A stretch of DNA of 64,000 nucleotides from Talinum fruticosum (taxonomy: Eukaryota; Streptophyta; Magnoliopsida; Caryophyllales; Talinaceae), in the NCBI GenBank assembly GCA_021018815.1, contig JAITYX010000007.1, positions 3,349,001-3,413,000 on the forward strand, written 5' to 3'. The position numbers were made by a program, and so were the translations under genes. The notes under the pieces are model-generated. The model worked only from the letters and a program-made list of their open reading frames with translations, was not told where the DNA came from and did not search any database. This document shows, piece after piece, positions 44,259-56,619 of the stretch; the stretch's first letter is position 1; every line of letters starts with the position of its first letter.

Positions 44259-45419
44259 TTATTCCTTTTTTTTGTCTACTATTACTCACTATATCTTTAG
44301 CCTCTAGATGCGGTATCTATGATTCACAATCATTATTTATCTCCAAATTTACTGCACTTCACCTCTCTACACCATGCCTCAATCATCATTGTAACACCAC
44401 TCCTCCTTTAAATCAGATACACTCAACCTTTCTACTCTATATGCCAAATAATTATTGCAACCTTTCCAAATCTACTACATAAATCAAGTAAGATGCTTGA
44501 ACTAGAAATGCTTGCTCAAGTTTTCTTTGCGTACTACTGCTATCTACACCTCTAGCCTTCTAACTCCAAGTCTCTATACGTCACAATCATGGCACCTACT
44601 CCAAGTATGGTACATAAACCAAATGCGAGTCTTAAATCGGAGAGGTTGGCCCATTTTTCTTTGGAAAGAAAGTTGCAACAGCTCCAATTAGAGAGAGGAG
44701 GAGAGAGAGGGGGAAGGGAAAACAAAGGAAACATCAAGTTTCAAACTCCCTTATTTCAAGCATCAACCTCCATTGTTAAGCATATTTACTAAGGATAGAG
44801 TCAATAACAAAGGTACAGGGGAAGAAGGAAGGTTCAAGAATACAAAGAATAGCAAGAACTTAACACTAATCATCTTCATCAAGGTAGGTTTCCTTGTCCT
44901 CCCCACTATATATTACTTTTTAACCAAAATGAATTTCATAAGTGTGCTTATAGACCAACTTTGAATGCTCAAAACTTCAATAAATTGTTGCATGCATGTG
45001 TTTTTGGAGTGGCTCAATGATATAAATATGGTAGGAGGATGTTAGAAAGGAAAAAGGAGTAGAAATATGATCATCATCATATACTTGGTTAAACTTCTCT
45101 TTTGTTATTATAATTTCATGCATGAAGATGGAAGTGTATCAACCATGTTTAAATCTTTGTGAAATCATGATTTTGTTGAGGTTTGGGTTTGACATTTGTT
45201 AGAGAATATACTTGGTATAATGCTCTTGAGGATCAATGATCGGAAATGTGGGTTTTCCCAAAACTTGGTATGAGAAGTATGTATGTTGCATGTGCGTTTT
45301 AATGAGTTTTATTAAGCTAATTTGATACTTAGAATAATGAAAAATTTATAAAATAAACTTTTCATAAATATCTCACAAAGATAAAATATGTAGAAGATAA
45401 GAAAAGAGAGTTTGGGAGC

Positions 45420-45650
45420 CATTGCCACCCACCACGGGTGTCCCCACAGCCTGTGGGACAGGCCGTGGTGGCCAACAATGATTTAATTGAACCAAAACAC
45501 CTATCACGGGTGCTCCTGCAGGCTATGGGGTACCCGTGGTGGCCACTAGAAGTCCTCACTAACCGTGGGAAGGCCCATGTTGACCTCTAAAACCAACCAT
45601 TGACCCCATTGGTCGTGGGGAGGTCCGTGGTGACCTCTAAAGCAAATTTT
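45420..45650. repeat. Imperfect repeats of a CACGGGTG/CCGTGGTGGCC unit
   Basis: Four degenerate copies of a 50-70-base unit with CCGTGGTG, each preceded by GTGGG-type inverted sequence (for example CCACAGCCTGTGG near 45,443). Part of the LTR-like region; non-coding. Confidence 0.5.
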
Positions 45651-45846
45651 GAACCCCCACAAGCACAACCCGAGGGTCTTGTCCCAGGATGCTTGTAAGC
45701 TTTGCATTCTATGCTGGAAGAGAGTTTAAGCCTTTAAAGTGTGATCTCAGGACTCTTTGAGCAATCTTATTAATATACATATGAGGAATAAGAGAGATAA
45801 TAATCATAAAGTGATTTGAGAAATGGCTTGATCATTTTATCGGTAC

Positions 45847-46467
45847 AAAATTTAGGAAGGTGACATGAGATTATATTCTGGCCCACAGGTAGCGATTTTC
45901 ACTCTTAGATCATGAGTCCTTCCGGGTGCTAAACTTAGGAATACGTGTGAGTGGTTCCGAATCACTATACCGTGGTACATTGGGTTGGCTCACGAGCGTC
46001 GAAATACAAAATTTAGGAAGGTGACTTATTCCGACCTGAGGGTAGTGGCTTTCACTCCTAGATTACAAGTCCTCTCGGTTAGGAAACTTGAACATATGCG
46101 TGAGTGTTTCTGAATCCCTGTAGCGTGGTACGTTGGGTAAGCTCATAGGCGTCAAAATACGAAAATCCAGGAAGGTGACATATTCCAGGCATACGGGCAA
46201 CGACTTTCACTCGTAAATCATGAGTCTTTCAAGGTAGCAAACTTGTTTATACGCGTGAGTGGTTCCGAATCCCAATACCGTAGTACATTGGGTCGGCTCA
46301 CAGGAGTCAAAATATGAAAATCTAGGAAGGTGACTTATTCCGACCTGAGGGCGATGACTTTCACTCCTAGATTACGAGTCCTCCCGGATAGAAAACTTGT
46401 GCACACGCGTGAGTGGTTCCGAATCCATGTACCGTGGTACGTTGGGTCGACTCACAAGCGTCAATTG
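45847..46467. repeat. Tandem array, four units of about 155 bp
   Basis: Units start near 45,847, 46,008, 46,162 and 46,317 with AAAATTTAGGAAGGTGAC or variants. Each contains CACTCCTAGAT, GTGAGTGGTTCCGAATC, and CGTGGTAC followed by TTGGGT and GGCTCAC. They are diverged by substitutions. It sits inside the LTR-like region. Confidence 0.9.
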
Positions 46468-47130
46468 AGTACCAGTGTACTAGCTCTTGCTCCAAAGGAA
46501 TTCAAGATAATAATATTAAGCCAAGTTCTAAGTTGAGAGGTGATTTGGACTCATTAGTAAAGAAAATGTGGATCACTTGAGTTCTAATGAGTTGTAGTCT
46601 TCTCATTCGGTTAAGAAGGAGTAATGTAAGATTACCTTTTCGCGGGTTACTTACTAATATTATTGTTACTAAGTCTAATTGCTTTTATATATGTATATAC
46701 ATGTAAAGTTATTTTGGTTTTTGGGAGGCGAAGGACTCCCATTGAGTTGTGGTTGCTCATTCCCCTACTTTTACATCTTTTCGGATCAAGAGTAAGGGTA
46801 ATGTTTTTGAAAAGGTTTACCATTTTGGAGGCCGTTTGGATATTTTTCTAGCTACAAAGAACTTAATATGTATGGGTTATTTATGTGTACATTTGAACTT
46901 GATATGACGCCTCTACCCGAGGGTCGGGCCATTTGTTGTAACAAGTCATTTTACATAGACAAGTTAAGATTAGTCTTGAGCCCATATAACTATTGAAAAA
47001 AATTGTTAGCTCGACTTCCAATAGTTTTAAAAACATATTACATTTGCCAAGTTGTTATCTAGATTAACCTTAAAGATTCTCAAAAAGAGTTTTGACGATG
47101 TCACGCCTCTTCCCGAGGGTCGGGCCATTA

Positions 47131-48157
47131 CGGATAAAAACTCCAAGACAAATATGACCCCGACTTGTCGGGAAGAATTCCCAAAAGCTTGGGGTATTTG
47201 GATGGGGCATGGGCATAAAAAGAGAATTGAGAGCCCCTATTTATAGGGCAAAAAGTTTTGACTCATAAATTCCCATAAACCGACATCCTTTAGAAGTACG
47301 AGTTTAGGTGATAGACGATAGCTTTTGACCTCGGATACCAACATAGCAGGATGATGAATTCCAGCACTAATCGTGGCCTCACTACCTGCGAAGTGCACTG
47401 CTGTTTTTCTTCTGATTTTGTTTTTAATTGGATGGATGAACATGGGTGGAATCGAGGTCCCGTAGCACCCATTACCATTATTATACAAATTTTTTTGTAT
47501 CTATTGATAGACAGAGATGCTTCATAAGTCTCTTAGAATCGGTCTCTTAAAAACATAAATGCTTATAAAAGTAATATTGATTACATCTCAATTTTCTATA
47601 TCGACGAAAGCGACACCCATATTAAGAAAAAGAGTTGTTTCTTAAAAGCAAATTTTATGTTAATATTTGTCTATTGAGAGCGAACACGCAAACAACTTTT
47701 TCAAACAATTACTACATTAGTCTTTACAGCCCCTAAATACAATAACATCTAAAAGCACAAGCACACACAATTTGCTGGTTCATGACATTATGCGCAGAAC
47801 GTCCTATCTTAATCCCGCATGTAAATGTGCTCAAGCAGGGAGCTCCATAGTCAAAGATGCTTTTACACAATCTAATATAAAGTAAACAAATAAAACAATT
47901 TTTTAATTGGAGAAAATAGAATTGCAAACAATGATTACCTCCAACACAGGGGAAAAAGAGAGAGGATTAAGAGTAGTCTGTATAGTCAATGAAGACACCC
48001 CAATCTCTTTCTTCCACCTCTTCCCAAGAATTGTCCATCCTCAGTTCCTCCCCATTGTTGAAAATTACACCCACGACATCTTCCTTATGCAACATGCAAT
48101 AGCACCTGTACATACACACTCTCCAGCAAAAATATGTACATATCGAAATCGTTCTAT
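47131..48157. other. Intergenic, no gene seen
   Basis: Short open frames on both strands lack domains. No transposon ends were recognised. Confidence 0.55.
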
Positions 48158-48783
48158 ATACCCGATTCGGATATTTCCCGGACAATACCAACTCACCCGC
48201 CACGTCATCGACCAACTAGGCCTAATCAGTTGGATAAGGGAGGAATCGGCCCAAGATAACCCTTAACGGGCCAGGTAAAAGCCCAAAGCCCACTAGGGTT
48301 AGGGTTTCCCTAAACCATGGTAAAATACCATTTTGCCCCTTTAAAATCTCTTATAAATACTCATCTTTTCTCAATCCTAAGGCATGTTATGTTCATTTGA
48401 GAAGACATCTCATATTTCGATAATCCAAGCTCTCAAGCTCCTGAGCTCTCAACACTCATCTACATTCATCAACGTTCATCAACGTTCAGCACACATTCAT
48501 CCCCGAGAACTTCCATATTTGGAAATCTTCTCGTCTCCCAAGGAATCCCCCACGCACATCGAGGAAGATCTCCTCGATCCATTCAAACTTAGTTCATTAC
48601 TAACTTGAGCGTCGGAGGGCGTTCCCGGGATCCACCACCCGGGCTTTGCCTTTTGCGAGTTCGAGCGATCGTCACTCGGACTCGGATCGATCGTGCCACG
48701 TCTTCGGAACCGGAGCAGTAAATCCTTCCTCTCTCCGAATCATCATCCACATCATTAACTCAGTTTTCTCCGGAAACAATACC
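48158..48783 (+). mobile_element. Solo LTR of the gag-protease element family
   Basis: The LTR is 48,163-48,778 (616 bp), flanked by ATACC at 48,158-48,162 and 48,779-48,783. It matches the LTRs at 15,655 and 23,534 in inverse orientation but with more differences. It begins CGATTCGG and ends GGAAACA. A TATA-like CTTATAAATACTC lies near 48,352. It results from recombination between the two LTRs of a former full-length element. Confidence 0.93.
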
Positions 48784-49640
48784 CAAAACCTTACTTTAAT
48801 GCCGACACAATTTAGAGGAGAGGAAAAAACTTAAATGAGATATTTTTTCAGATTGATTCTGGGTCTCATCCAAGTTTATCCAAGCAATATAACCTTGGTC
48901 CATTAGAATTGTATTTAGATTTATACAGATTCATTTAGATTTGAGATATGAATTCGTTAGATGTTCAATTCAAGAAAGAAAGTTGTGTATACCAAAACCC
49001 CACTTCAATAACAACAATTTCAACAAGTGAAAATTTGAATGCGGTTGTGAGATAGTTGTAAAGTTATTGTAAAAAATTTTAAAGAGTTGTAAGACTGTAA
49101 GGAGTTATAATGCTTTAAGAAGTTATAAGCTTTGCTGTAAGAAGGTACAAAGAGATGTAAGTAGTTGTATGATAGTTATAAAGTTGATTATAAAAAGTTG
49201 TAACGAGTTATAAGAATATAAGCTAAAGTTAAATAGAGCAGGGCCTTTAACTAGATTCTAAGTTTCATATATTGAGGTTCATTTGAAGTGTATTGAGATT
49301 GATGCATATTAGTTCAGAATAGAGATATGAATATGTTAGATATGTGTAAATTCATATTTCTTGTGGGAACCATGTAAGACATGGTTGTCAAATTATTTTT
49401 CGAATTTGTTTTCAGCAATGGCAGCTTATAAGTTGAAATGAGCTCTTTAAGTAACTGTGGATCTCCTTTGAAGACATCCAAGTGTATAGCGATTAATTCA
49501 ATGATATGATCACCTGGAGGTCAAAAAGTTAGATCACGGAACTTCAAAACAGATTACTAAAAACTACTGATTAAAGAAGACCACTTATCAATGGACAGAT
49601 CACTGAAGTCAAGAACGTAAGAAGGCCTCGACGATTGGAC
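48784..49640. other. Intergenic with GTTGTAAG/GTTATAAG motif repeats
   Basis: At 49,030-49,230 short repeats such as AGTTGTAAG and AGTTATAAG suggest a degraded small transposon. No gene. Confidence 0.45.
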
Positions 49641-50039
49641 TTCCCCGTTCTTCATGTTACCCTTGGTGGAGGCTCAATATTAACATTGTCATCCATGATG
49701 TCTGAATGTATCCATGAGAGAGGGCAGCAGAGCAGAACTCCATTCTAAAGCCATCGAAATAATGATACGAGGATCTTTAGAGTACCTCAAATGCTGAAAT
49801 TAACTTCTCAATATCATCTGGGACTCGGGATAGGGTGCCGCCTGGAAACAACACACTTTCAGTTGGAAGCAGCGAACAACATAACTAGTGATGTTAATAT
49901 AATGGTCATGGTTGCTTGAAGTAAGGTTGTCACTGACTTCTAATCACCCCCTGAAGGCAGGACCACCCATTCAAACTAGTGTAATGTTCTGATTGGATGT
50001 AATCAACCTTGTGATGCAAACAAACTTATAATAGTGGTC

Positions 50040-50235
50040 ACTACTTAGTGGGAATATTGCAGTAAAAAACTACCTTGTAATTATAATCACGTTGTAATTA
50101 TAATCACCAAACTATGTAGTTATGATTACATTACAAGTTAGATTATATTACATTGTCCTTATATAACATCTAATCAAACGTCGTGTAGATGGTTGTAAAA
50201 TAACGTGAGACAGTTTTTTCACCATACAACATCTA
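50040..50235. mobile_element. Possible small MITE in the pseudogene region
   Basis: Contains repeated GTAATTATAATCAC and, inverted, GTAGTTATGATTAC motifs at 50,078-50,130. No clear ends. Confidence 0.3.
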
Positions 50236-51954
50236 GTCTTGAAACTGAATCAAGTAATGAGATCGGTGGTATTTAATCTACTTCATTTTGATGTAAGGGG
50301 CCATAAAAGCCAAAAATCTAGAGGTACAAACTTTGTTCATTTAGTATTTCTAGCCAGCAACACGAGCATCTCCCCTTGCTACAAGCATGAAAGATTAATT
50401 TAACAAAGCTCCCTTTTATCAGAAGAAATAAAAGAACTTAAGAAAATAAAGCTTCTTCCACCCTTCCCGTGATCCCTTCTATGTAAATCCTATGTTCATT
50501 GCTATTACTGCCACTCTTATTTAGTAGCAACATATTTTTCATGGTTCTTCCTAAGGAGCCTTTTGTAAAGTAAATGCAAGTGATAAAGTTGCTTACAACT
50601 TGGCCTCTCGAGACCTTGCCAAGGCTGAATGCATATTTGGTCGTTCTTGTTTTCCCATAGGGGACAGAGGAATCATCCAGGAAGTCATGAATGACCAATA
50701 TTAGTTCCACACACTAAATAGTGCATGGCATAAATTGTGTATCAATATAGAAGAAAGTGAATCCTCACTTGTTTCACAGGCTAACAAAATGAACTAGAAC
50801 GTCAAGTAGGAAATAAAATAAGGGAATCTTGTAGGTCTGCATACCTGTTACTCAAGCGGCTGACAACATCCTTCTCTCTAATGGCTAAGGTGTGCAGAAA
50901 TATCTTCCAGTTTGTGGTACTCAGGGAAAATCAGGGTCAACTACCATAAAATTACAACTAGGAGAAAAGCCAAGTTCCTCTTTGATGTCTGCTAAGACTG
51001 GGTTGTCCAGTTCTAGAAGGGGTCATACATGAAGCTCATGTAACTGCTTCCCCATAAAGGAAGCAAAATTGAGGACATCATTGGATGACAGTGATTCCCT
51101 CCTGCAATAAGCGATATTTGAAGACCGACATGAAACTGAAAGCACCAAAAAATGAGTAAACTTAAGGAGTAAGAAGAAATTATACATCAAGGAGAACTTA
51201 CACTTCGGAAAATTTTTTCCCTTTGCATCTTTAAGTCACAATGTAAGGCCATATTCTCTTGCTTCCTGATGGAATGACTTAATTCCAAGTGGGAACCTGG
51301 ATTTTTACATTTGAATAAAATTTTGGCCCCTAAACCAAAAAGAGAGCTATAGTTCTTGCACTTGTCAATACCGAGACTATTGTCTGTCAGCTATCAAATC
51401 CGGCACTCCTTTACCATCCCAAGGAACAGTATAAGATTCATTATCAAGGGAAAGCAGTCCACTCGCTAAATTATCAAGTACATGATCCTTCAACTGAGAT
51501 TTCCCTCTAAGCAGCAGATTATAGAACTCTAGCTGCAGATTATTTGAAAACACTAATGAACCGCTTTCATGAAAAGTTACATTTAAATGGCAGAGGTTTA
51601 TTTGGATTGTGGTGAACTTGGGTCAATACCTCTGTGCCTAAACTATAAAGTGAAGATTCCAGGCCTCCTTTGACAAATATTTTGATAACATTTCCTGCAA
51701 TTAGATAAACCTGTTTGCAAAGAGGGAAAGAGAAAGGAAGCCTTAGCTGAGACTTTTAGCTCCATAATTATAGTACTTTTGTAACATGAACAGTGAATAC
51801 TGAGTCCTGAAAACCCACATAATCACTACTTTGATTCATATAAAGCTTAGATTAGCCAGTTACAAGATTAACAAGACAGTATACCACTCAAAGAGGTCCA
51901 GTTAGAAGTTGATGCTAAATGGATGAAGATCATACAAGCAGAAGATAGTCCGGG

Positions 51955-52110
51955 TAATTCACCATATACAACACCACTCTGAGAGGGTCCAATCTTTGGG
52001 GTCTTGGGAGACCTTATGACCTACGTAGGCAGCCTTACCCCATTTTTTGACAAAGATACAAATAAAGACACCCACTCCAAGCAACCAATGAAAATATTTT
52101 GCTGAATTTT
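51955..52110 (-). mobile_element. SINE-like fragment
   Basis: On the minus strand it contains GGTAAGGCTGCCTACGTAGG followed by a GGTCTCCCAAGACCCC block. GTAAGGCTGCGTAC-like sequence is characteristic of widespread plant SINEs (Au-SINE type). The tRNA-like head is not clear and the tail is undefined. Confidence 0.45.
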
Positions 52111-52849
52111 TTTGGGACAAAATAAAGCACTTTTTAAGGAAACAAATTAGCAAAATAGTAGAATTAGATAATAAGCAAGTAACATGAGGTAATATCAGCA
52201 TCAGAGAGAGGAGGAAATGCAGAAAGTGAAGGAAATAGATTAGAAAAAAATAGTAAGTATAATGAACAAATCAAACCAGTAGCAACCCTTTTGCTTGTTA
52301 ACGTTCACCAAGTGCATAGAATCTAAATGGAAGGCGACAGCTACCTAAGGTCTAGAACCTTAATCCCAGACCTCTAGAAACCGCTAACCTAAGCCATGTC
52401 CTCCGTAAGTTGCAAATCTGCCGTATTTTGTTTAATCAGCTTTTTCCATTTCTTGTTAGGTCTTCCTCTACCTCTCTTATGTTCTAGAACCACATCGACA
52501 TAATACGAAGAATGTACAATTCTTGATGCAGCTCAGAGTGTCCGCCTAAGCAGAGTGGGGAACCAGAGGGAAGTAGGAATTTCATTGCATCATACACAAT
52601 TCAAACACCCTCCCCCATATTCCAACATGGAGGGGGTTGACTGTCTATATTGTGCCTTGCAAAAAGACACTTGGACCAAGATTTCAGAGACAATGATTAA
52701 GTTATGTTTCTATTATTAGCATAACTCAGTAAGACAATGAACTACCAGGATTGCTGCCTGTGTCAACAGGCAACTTCTTGTCGTCTTTAGTAGAAGGCAA
52801 ATGATGGAACCAGCAAATCTCGCAAAGACATTCAAACCTATTACCTGCA

Positions 52850-53700
52850 TTGACAGTTATAGACGCTCCATATACATATTTAAACAAAGCATACTGATTA
52901 GTGATCGTCTGGATAATTCCAGGATAAATCCAGCCAAAAGACAACAAAATAAATAAATAAATAAATAAAATTGTATGACTCATCTCGGACCTTTGTTAAT
53001 TTGACCCAACATTTTTCCTCAAGTACTCATGGATATAGACTCTTGACCCCTTCATTTTGGACACAAAACAAATAAAATTCTTCAGAAATTTACCGATTCC
53101 CACATGAAAATCATGCCGGACAACTTGAAACTTCAACATGTATAAGGCCCAGTCCTAGTAATATAGTGTCAAACTCATCTTAGGCAAACTGATAAGTATA
53201 GGTAATGAAACGGGCTATTACTATTTCTTTACCTTTTTTTTTTTTACAGTCGAACCCTTGCATTTTCTTTATTTCTTGAATAATTTTATTACTCTCAAAT
53301 TACGTGAAAGGTAGGTAAAATTTATGTGAGATTAAACCTTGACCCCCATTACTTGGATGTGAGCCAAAAAGCGTGAGCGAATGTTCTTTTTACTTAATTC
53401 AGTTTCAGTTCTTAACTAAAGGAGACTGTTTCTGTACTATGCCATGGGTAGATAGCATAGCACCATTGAATAGGTGAAGGAGAAAGCACAGCACTAATTG
53501 AATAGCGAAGATGGGGAAATTATAAGTTTTGGGGAAGTACACAACAAAATATATACTTACAAATACAATCGGAAGCCAGCAAAACATTTTCCCTCTTTGT
53601 GTTGTCAAATGGGAAACCAACCAAATAGAAAATAAATCCCGATGCAGCAGTGTGAAGATAATTGATGTAAATAAATATTTATGGTTATATATTGCTAGCC
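52850..53700. other. Intergenic, no gene seen
   Basis: No feature beyond a short TAAA repeat at 52,948-52,970 and a T-run at 53,234-53,248. Confidence 0.55.
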
Positions 53701-53710
53701 AGCTGGAAGT

Positions 53711-53711
<1 letters not shown>

Positions 53712-53758
<47 letters not shown>
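53712..53758. repeat. (TA)n microsatellite
   Basis: About 23 TA units just left of the hAT-like element. Repetitive Ile/Tyr open frames on both strands here are artefacts. Confidence 0.95.
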
Positions 53759-53762
<4 letters not shown>

Positions 53763-53774
53763 TACAATGGAAAC

Positions 53775-55000
53775 ATAATAATTAGAGCTGTCAATTTGGC
53801 AGACGGGTTAAATACGAGTCGAGTGTATTTGCGTTCGAGTAAACTACGGGTTGGGTTTATTTCGGGTTTGGGTAAAATACGGGCGGTCGTATATCGGGTT
53901 ATAGGGGTTTCGGGTCAATCCAACAGGTCATGAACGCCTTTTTATCGGTTATTTTTTTAATTATAACAATCCAACATATTTTTGCTTAAAATTGCCCATA
54001 ATTCAACGAAAAAGTATAGTATTTGTTTTTTCTGAAAAAATATCAAAAAATTTTCAAAACGTTCATTATAATATTTGTGTGAAGACCTCATTGAGTCGAA
54101 CGGCTTCACCGCTAAACCCGCTTAAATAATACCAACGATGGGTTGAATAATAATGACTTGTTATGTTACTCGATTCATTTAAGATTCCGATATTTATTTC
54201 ACATTTTCTATTAAAATAAGGAGATTTATACGCATATTTAATGTATTTTAAAACAGATCGAGAAAGGGTTGACTCGGATAGGCTCAACCCTCCCATTTTA
54301 TTCGAGTAGGAAAATTCTGACTTTATTTGAACTCGACTCATTGCCCATCCTAGGCATTATGGTTCAAGTACAGTTAAATCGGTTTCAAATAAATGAGAAT
54401 TAAAGATTTATAATAAACTAAATTTTATTTTAATTAAAACATCAAAATTTTACATCATCATGGTAATATTTTCTAAAAAATAAAAGTATATTATTTAAGA
54501 TATGGATAGGTATATTTACTTCACAAAAAATAAACGAGTATAACTTGTACATTTTTAGTATTTTAATATATCACACCATTCGAATTCATACATATTTTAT
54601 TGAAATTAATAATATATAATTTTGTATATAATATTTTTTATGAGAAAGAAGTTGAGATATGAAATAGTAGTAGTGTTCGTTTGTAAAAATGATTGCGGTA
54701 AATATGTAACGTCCCTCCAAATGATGTGATATAATAAATAACCTATACTAAAAGAGTGATAACATGAAAGGAAAATCATATAATGGTATAAAACATTCAA
54801 TCAACAAGTCACAAAATTAAAATTGTTATTTTTATAATATTGACCTAACGGGTCGAAAGGGTTCGGGTGGGGTTTGACCCAATAATTTACTGATTTTTTG
54901 GGTTCAATTATTTTCGAGTTCGGGTTGAGAAAATCGTGTCTAAAACCCAAAAAATTCGGGCGGGTTCGGGTCGGTCGGTTTTGCCGAGCCTAATAATAAT
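53775..55000 (+). mobile_element. hAT-like non-autonomous element, family B, intact copy
   Basis: The element is 53,783-54,992 (1,210 bp), beginning TAGAGCTGTCAATTTGGC and ending TTGCCGAGCCTA, with the 8-bp duplication ATAATAAT on both sides (53,775-53,782 and 54,993-55,000). Because the site is AAT-rich the duplication could in part be chance. Subterminal CGGGT/ACCCG motifs are abundant (for example CGGGTTCGGGTCGG). No transposase. It matches the LINE-split copy at 24,485-27,591 in inverse orientation. Confidence 0.85.
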
Positions 55001-55019
55001 ACACACAGAGATTTTCTGT

Positions 55020-55023
<4 letters not shown>

Positions 55024-55063
<40 letters not shown>
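55024..55063. repeat. (CT)n microsatellite
   Basis: About 20 CT units, probably in the 5' LTR/leader of the copia element. Confidence 0.95.
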
Positions 55064-55065
<2 letters not shown>

Positions 55066-55138
55066 TTTGCTCTCTGTTTCTTGTTCCTGTTCACAAAAGT
55101 TTTCTTCCTCACTCCGAGATTCTCACTACGAGTTTTCA

Positions 55139-55150
55139 TGGTATCGAGCT
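55139..55150 (+). promoter_or_regulatory. Primer-binding site of the copia element
   Basis: TGGTATCGAGCTT resembles TGGTATCAGAGC, the complement of the initiator methionine tRNA 3' end used by most plant copia elements, with one base missing. Confidence 0.7.
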
Positions 55151-55439
55151 TCATGGTCAGATTTTGATCCTGAATCAAGTAAATTCTTTCTTCTTCTTCG
55201 ATCAATCGATTTGATTCATCGATTGATCCAGACTTACAAAAAAAAATCAAACACATTATTTTCTTGTTGATTAGATTAGTTGAATTGTTTCTTCAATTAA
55301 TCCAACTTTACACCAATTAATTCAGGATTTGGTTCTTGAATCTTATTGATCTACTTTATAGGATTTTAATAATTGAATCGCTGATTTGTGATTAAATCGA
55401 TTTTAGATTGATCATGTCTCGAAACTTTGGGTAATTCGA

Positions 55440-56330
55440 AACCATAGGTTTGATTCCGAATTTGAGTGGCTTGATGATTCTCTTTATCTTTCTCCTTCGG
55501 ATCATCCTGGTATGCAACTTACTTCAAGGCCTTTTGATGGAAGTAACTTTGTTGTTTGGAATCGTGTTGTTCGATAAGCTCTTGGAACCAAGACAAAACT
55601 CGGTTTTCTGATGGATCATGTACGAAACCAAGCGGTTCTTTATCGGAAGTCATGAGGTGGATGTGCTGCGATAATATGATCATTTGTTGGATCTTGAATT
55701 CTATGTTGCAAGAGATTGCCGAAGGATTCATGTACATTGAAACATCCAAAGAACTTTGGGATGAGATTGCCGAATGCTTTGGACAAGAAAATGGTCCTCT
55801 CATGTATTAATTGAGGCGTGAGATGTCAAATATTACACTAGAAATTTCTTCAATTGCCTCATACTACACTAAAATGAAGAGGATTTGGGACGAACTATAG
55901 TATATTGATCCAATTCCTCAGTACTCTTGTGGTGCATTAAACGCTTGCAAATGTGATATACTAAAGTGTATCCTTAATTTAGAGGCCGAAATAAGTTGCT
56001 TCATTTCCTCATGGGACTTAATAGCACTTATGATTACACACGAGGTCAAATCCTTTCTATGGATCCATTTCCTACCATGAATCGGGCCTATTATGTTCTT
56101 CAACAAATTGAGAAGCAATATCAAATCACTAGGAATTGAAGATGGATCAAGTTCGGATAGCAAGTTTGATGCTAACATGATGCGGACCATGTTTCAAGAA
56201 TTCATGAGGGCACTCAAAGGCAAAGGTTGTGGTATGTCCGATGCTAGTACCTCCAGTAACTTTGTTGGTAAGATGTGCTTCGCTCAAATTGTTAATAATG
56301 TTGTTAGTTTGCATCAAGCCTTTGGGAATT
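55440..56330 (+). pseudogene. Copia gag (UBN2-type) remnants
   Basis: Fragments read [18 protein letters not shown] (55,510-55,565) with the W-x-x-W-like pattern of the copia gag N-terminus, then EIAEGFMYIETSKELWDEIA (55,710-55,775), MSNITLEISSIASYYTKMKR (55,824-55,883) and MWDEL-like sequence, all typical of the UBN2 capsid domain. Stop codons occur near 55,575, 55,650 and 55,807. The native protein would form the particle around element RNA. Confidence 0.85.
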
Positions 56331-56460
56331 AAGGCTCGATTGTTGATTCTGAGCATCCGATCATATGTCTCCCCATTTAGCTCTTTTTTCTACCAAACAT
56401 TTTGCGTAAACCTATTCTTGTTGGATTTCCGATGATTCCTTAAAAGAGGTTTGGTTGGTT
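56330..56460 (+). pseudogene. Copia protease remnant
   Basis: An IVDS block near 56,340, followed in a shifted frame by SDHM-type sequence, corresponds to the copia protease active-site region (normally DSGAxxHM). The frameshift falls inside the active-site motif, so the protein is broken there. Confidence 0.75.
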
Positions 56461-56619
56461 GGGGATATTAGGATTCACCCTAATGTTGTCTTGAAAGTGG
56501 TTCTTAATGTGCCCAAGTTCCGATTTAATTTGCTTGTCGAGTAGCTGAACTTGTTGACACCTCTCGATTACATATAAGGTTCACTAAAGAAGGGTGACCT
56601 TTCCAGGACCTTTCTTATA

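Larger units (their letters stand above)
43485..47130 (+). mobile_element. Degenerate long LTR-like region (gypsy type)
   Basis: It starts with TGTAACGCCC, typical for LTRs of plant chromovirus elements. It has no coding frames, contains a nested MITE-like copy and a 155-bp tandem array, and has two copies of a CCCGAGGGTCGGGCCATT block (near 46,917 and 47,115), perhaps relics of two LTR ends. Borders are approximate and no target duplication was found. Confidence 0.45.
49660..52850 (-). pseudogene. Exon-like remnants of an unrecognised multi-exon gene
   Basis: On the minus strand several pieces with splice-like borders read as ordinary protein: NRFECLCEICWFHHLPSTKD (52,746-52,844), NVIKIFVKGGLESSLYSLGT (51,630-51,694), LQLEFYNLLLRGKSQLKDHV (51,415-51,570), a charged coiled-coil-like piece LSHSIRKQENMALHCDLKMQ (about 51,210-51,300), SLSSNDVLNFASFMGKQLHE plus ADIKEELGFSPS (50,870-51,110), KTRTTKYAFSLGKVSRGQ (50,590-50,660), GGTLSRVPDDIEKLISAFE (49,795-49,852) and WIHSDIMDDNVNIEPPPR (about 49,672-49,730). 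Stops (for example after HELHV near 51,030) and frame changes within exon-like pieces point to a pseudogene, though single errors cannot be excluded. I do not recognise the family. At least one SINE-like insertion interrupts it. Confidence 0.6.

Noticed and set aside
47907..48266. Open frame of 119 codons running into the solo LTR
   Set aside because: It crosses the LTR border at 48,163 and has no domain, so it is chance.
49660..52850. Assignment of the minus-strand remnant to an SMC-hinge/MORC-like plant protein
   Set aside because: The thought came from vague resemblance of a few pieces; I cannot support it from motifs, so the family is left unnamed.
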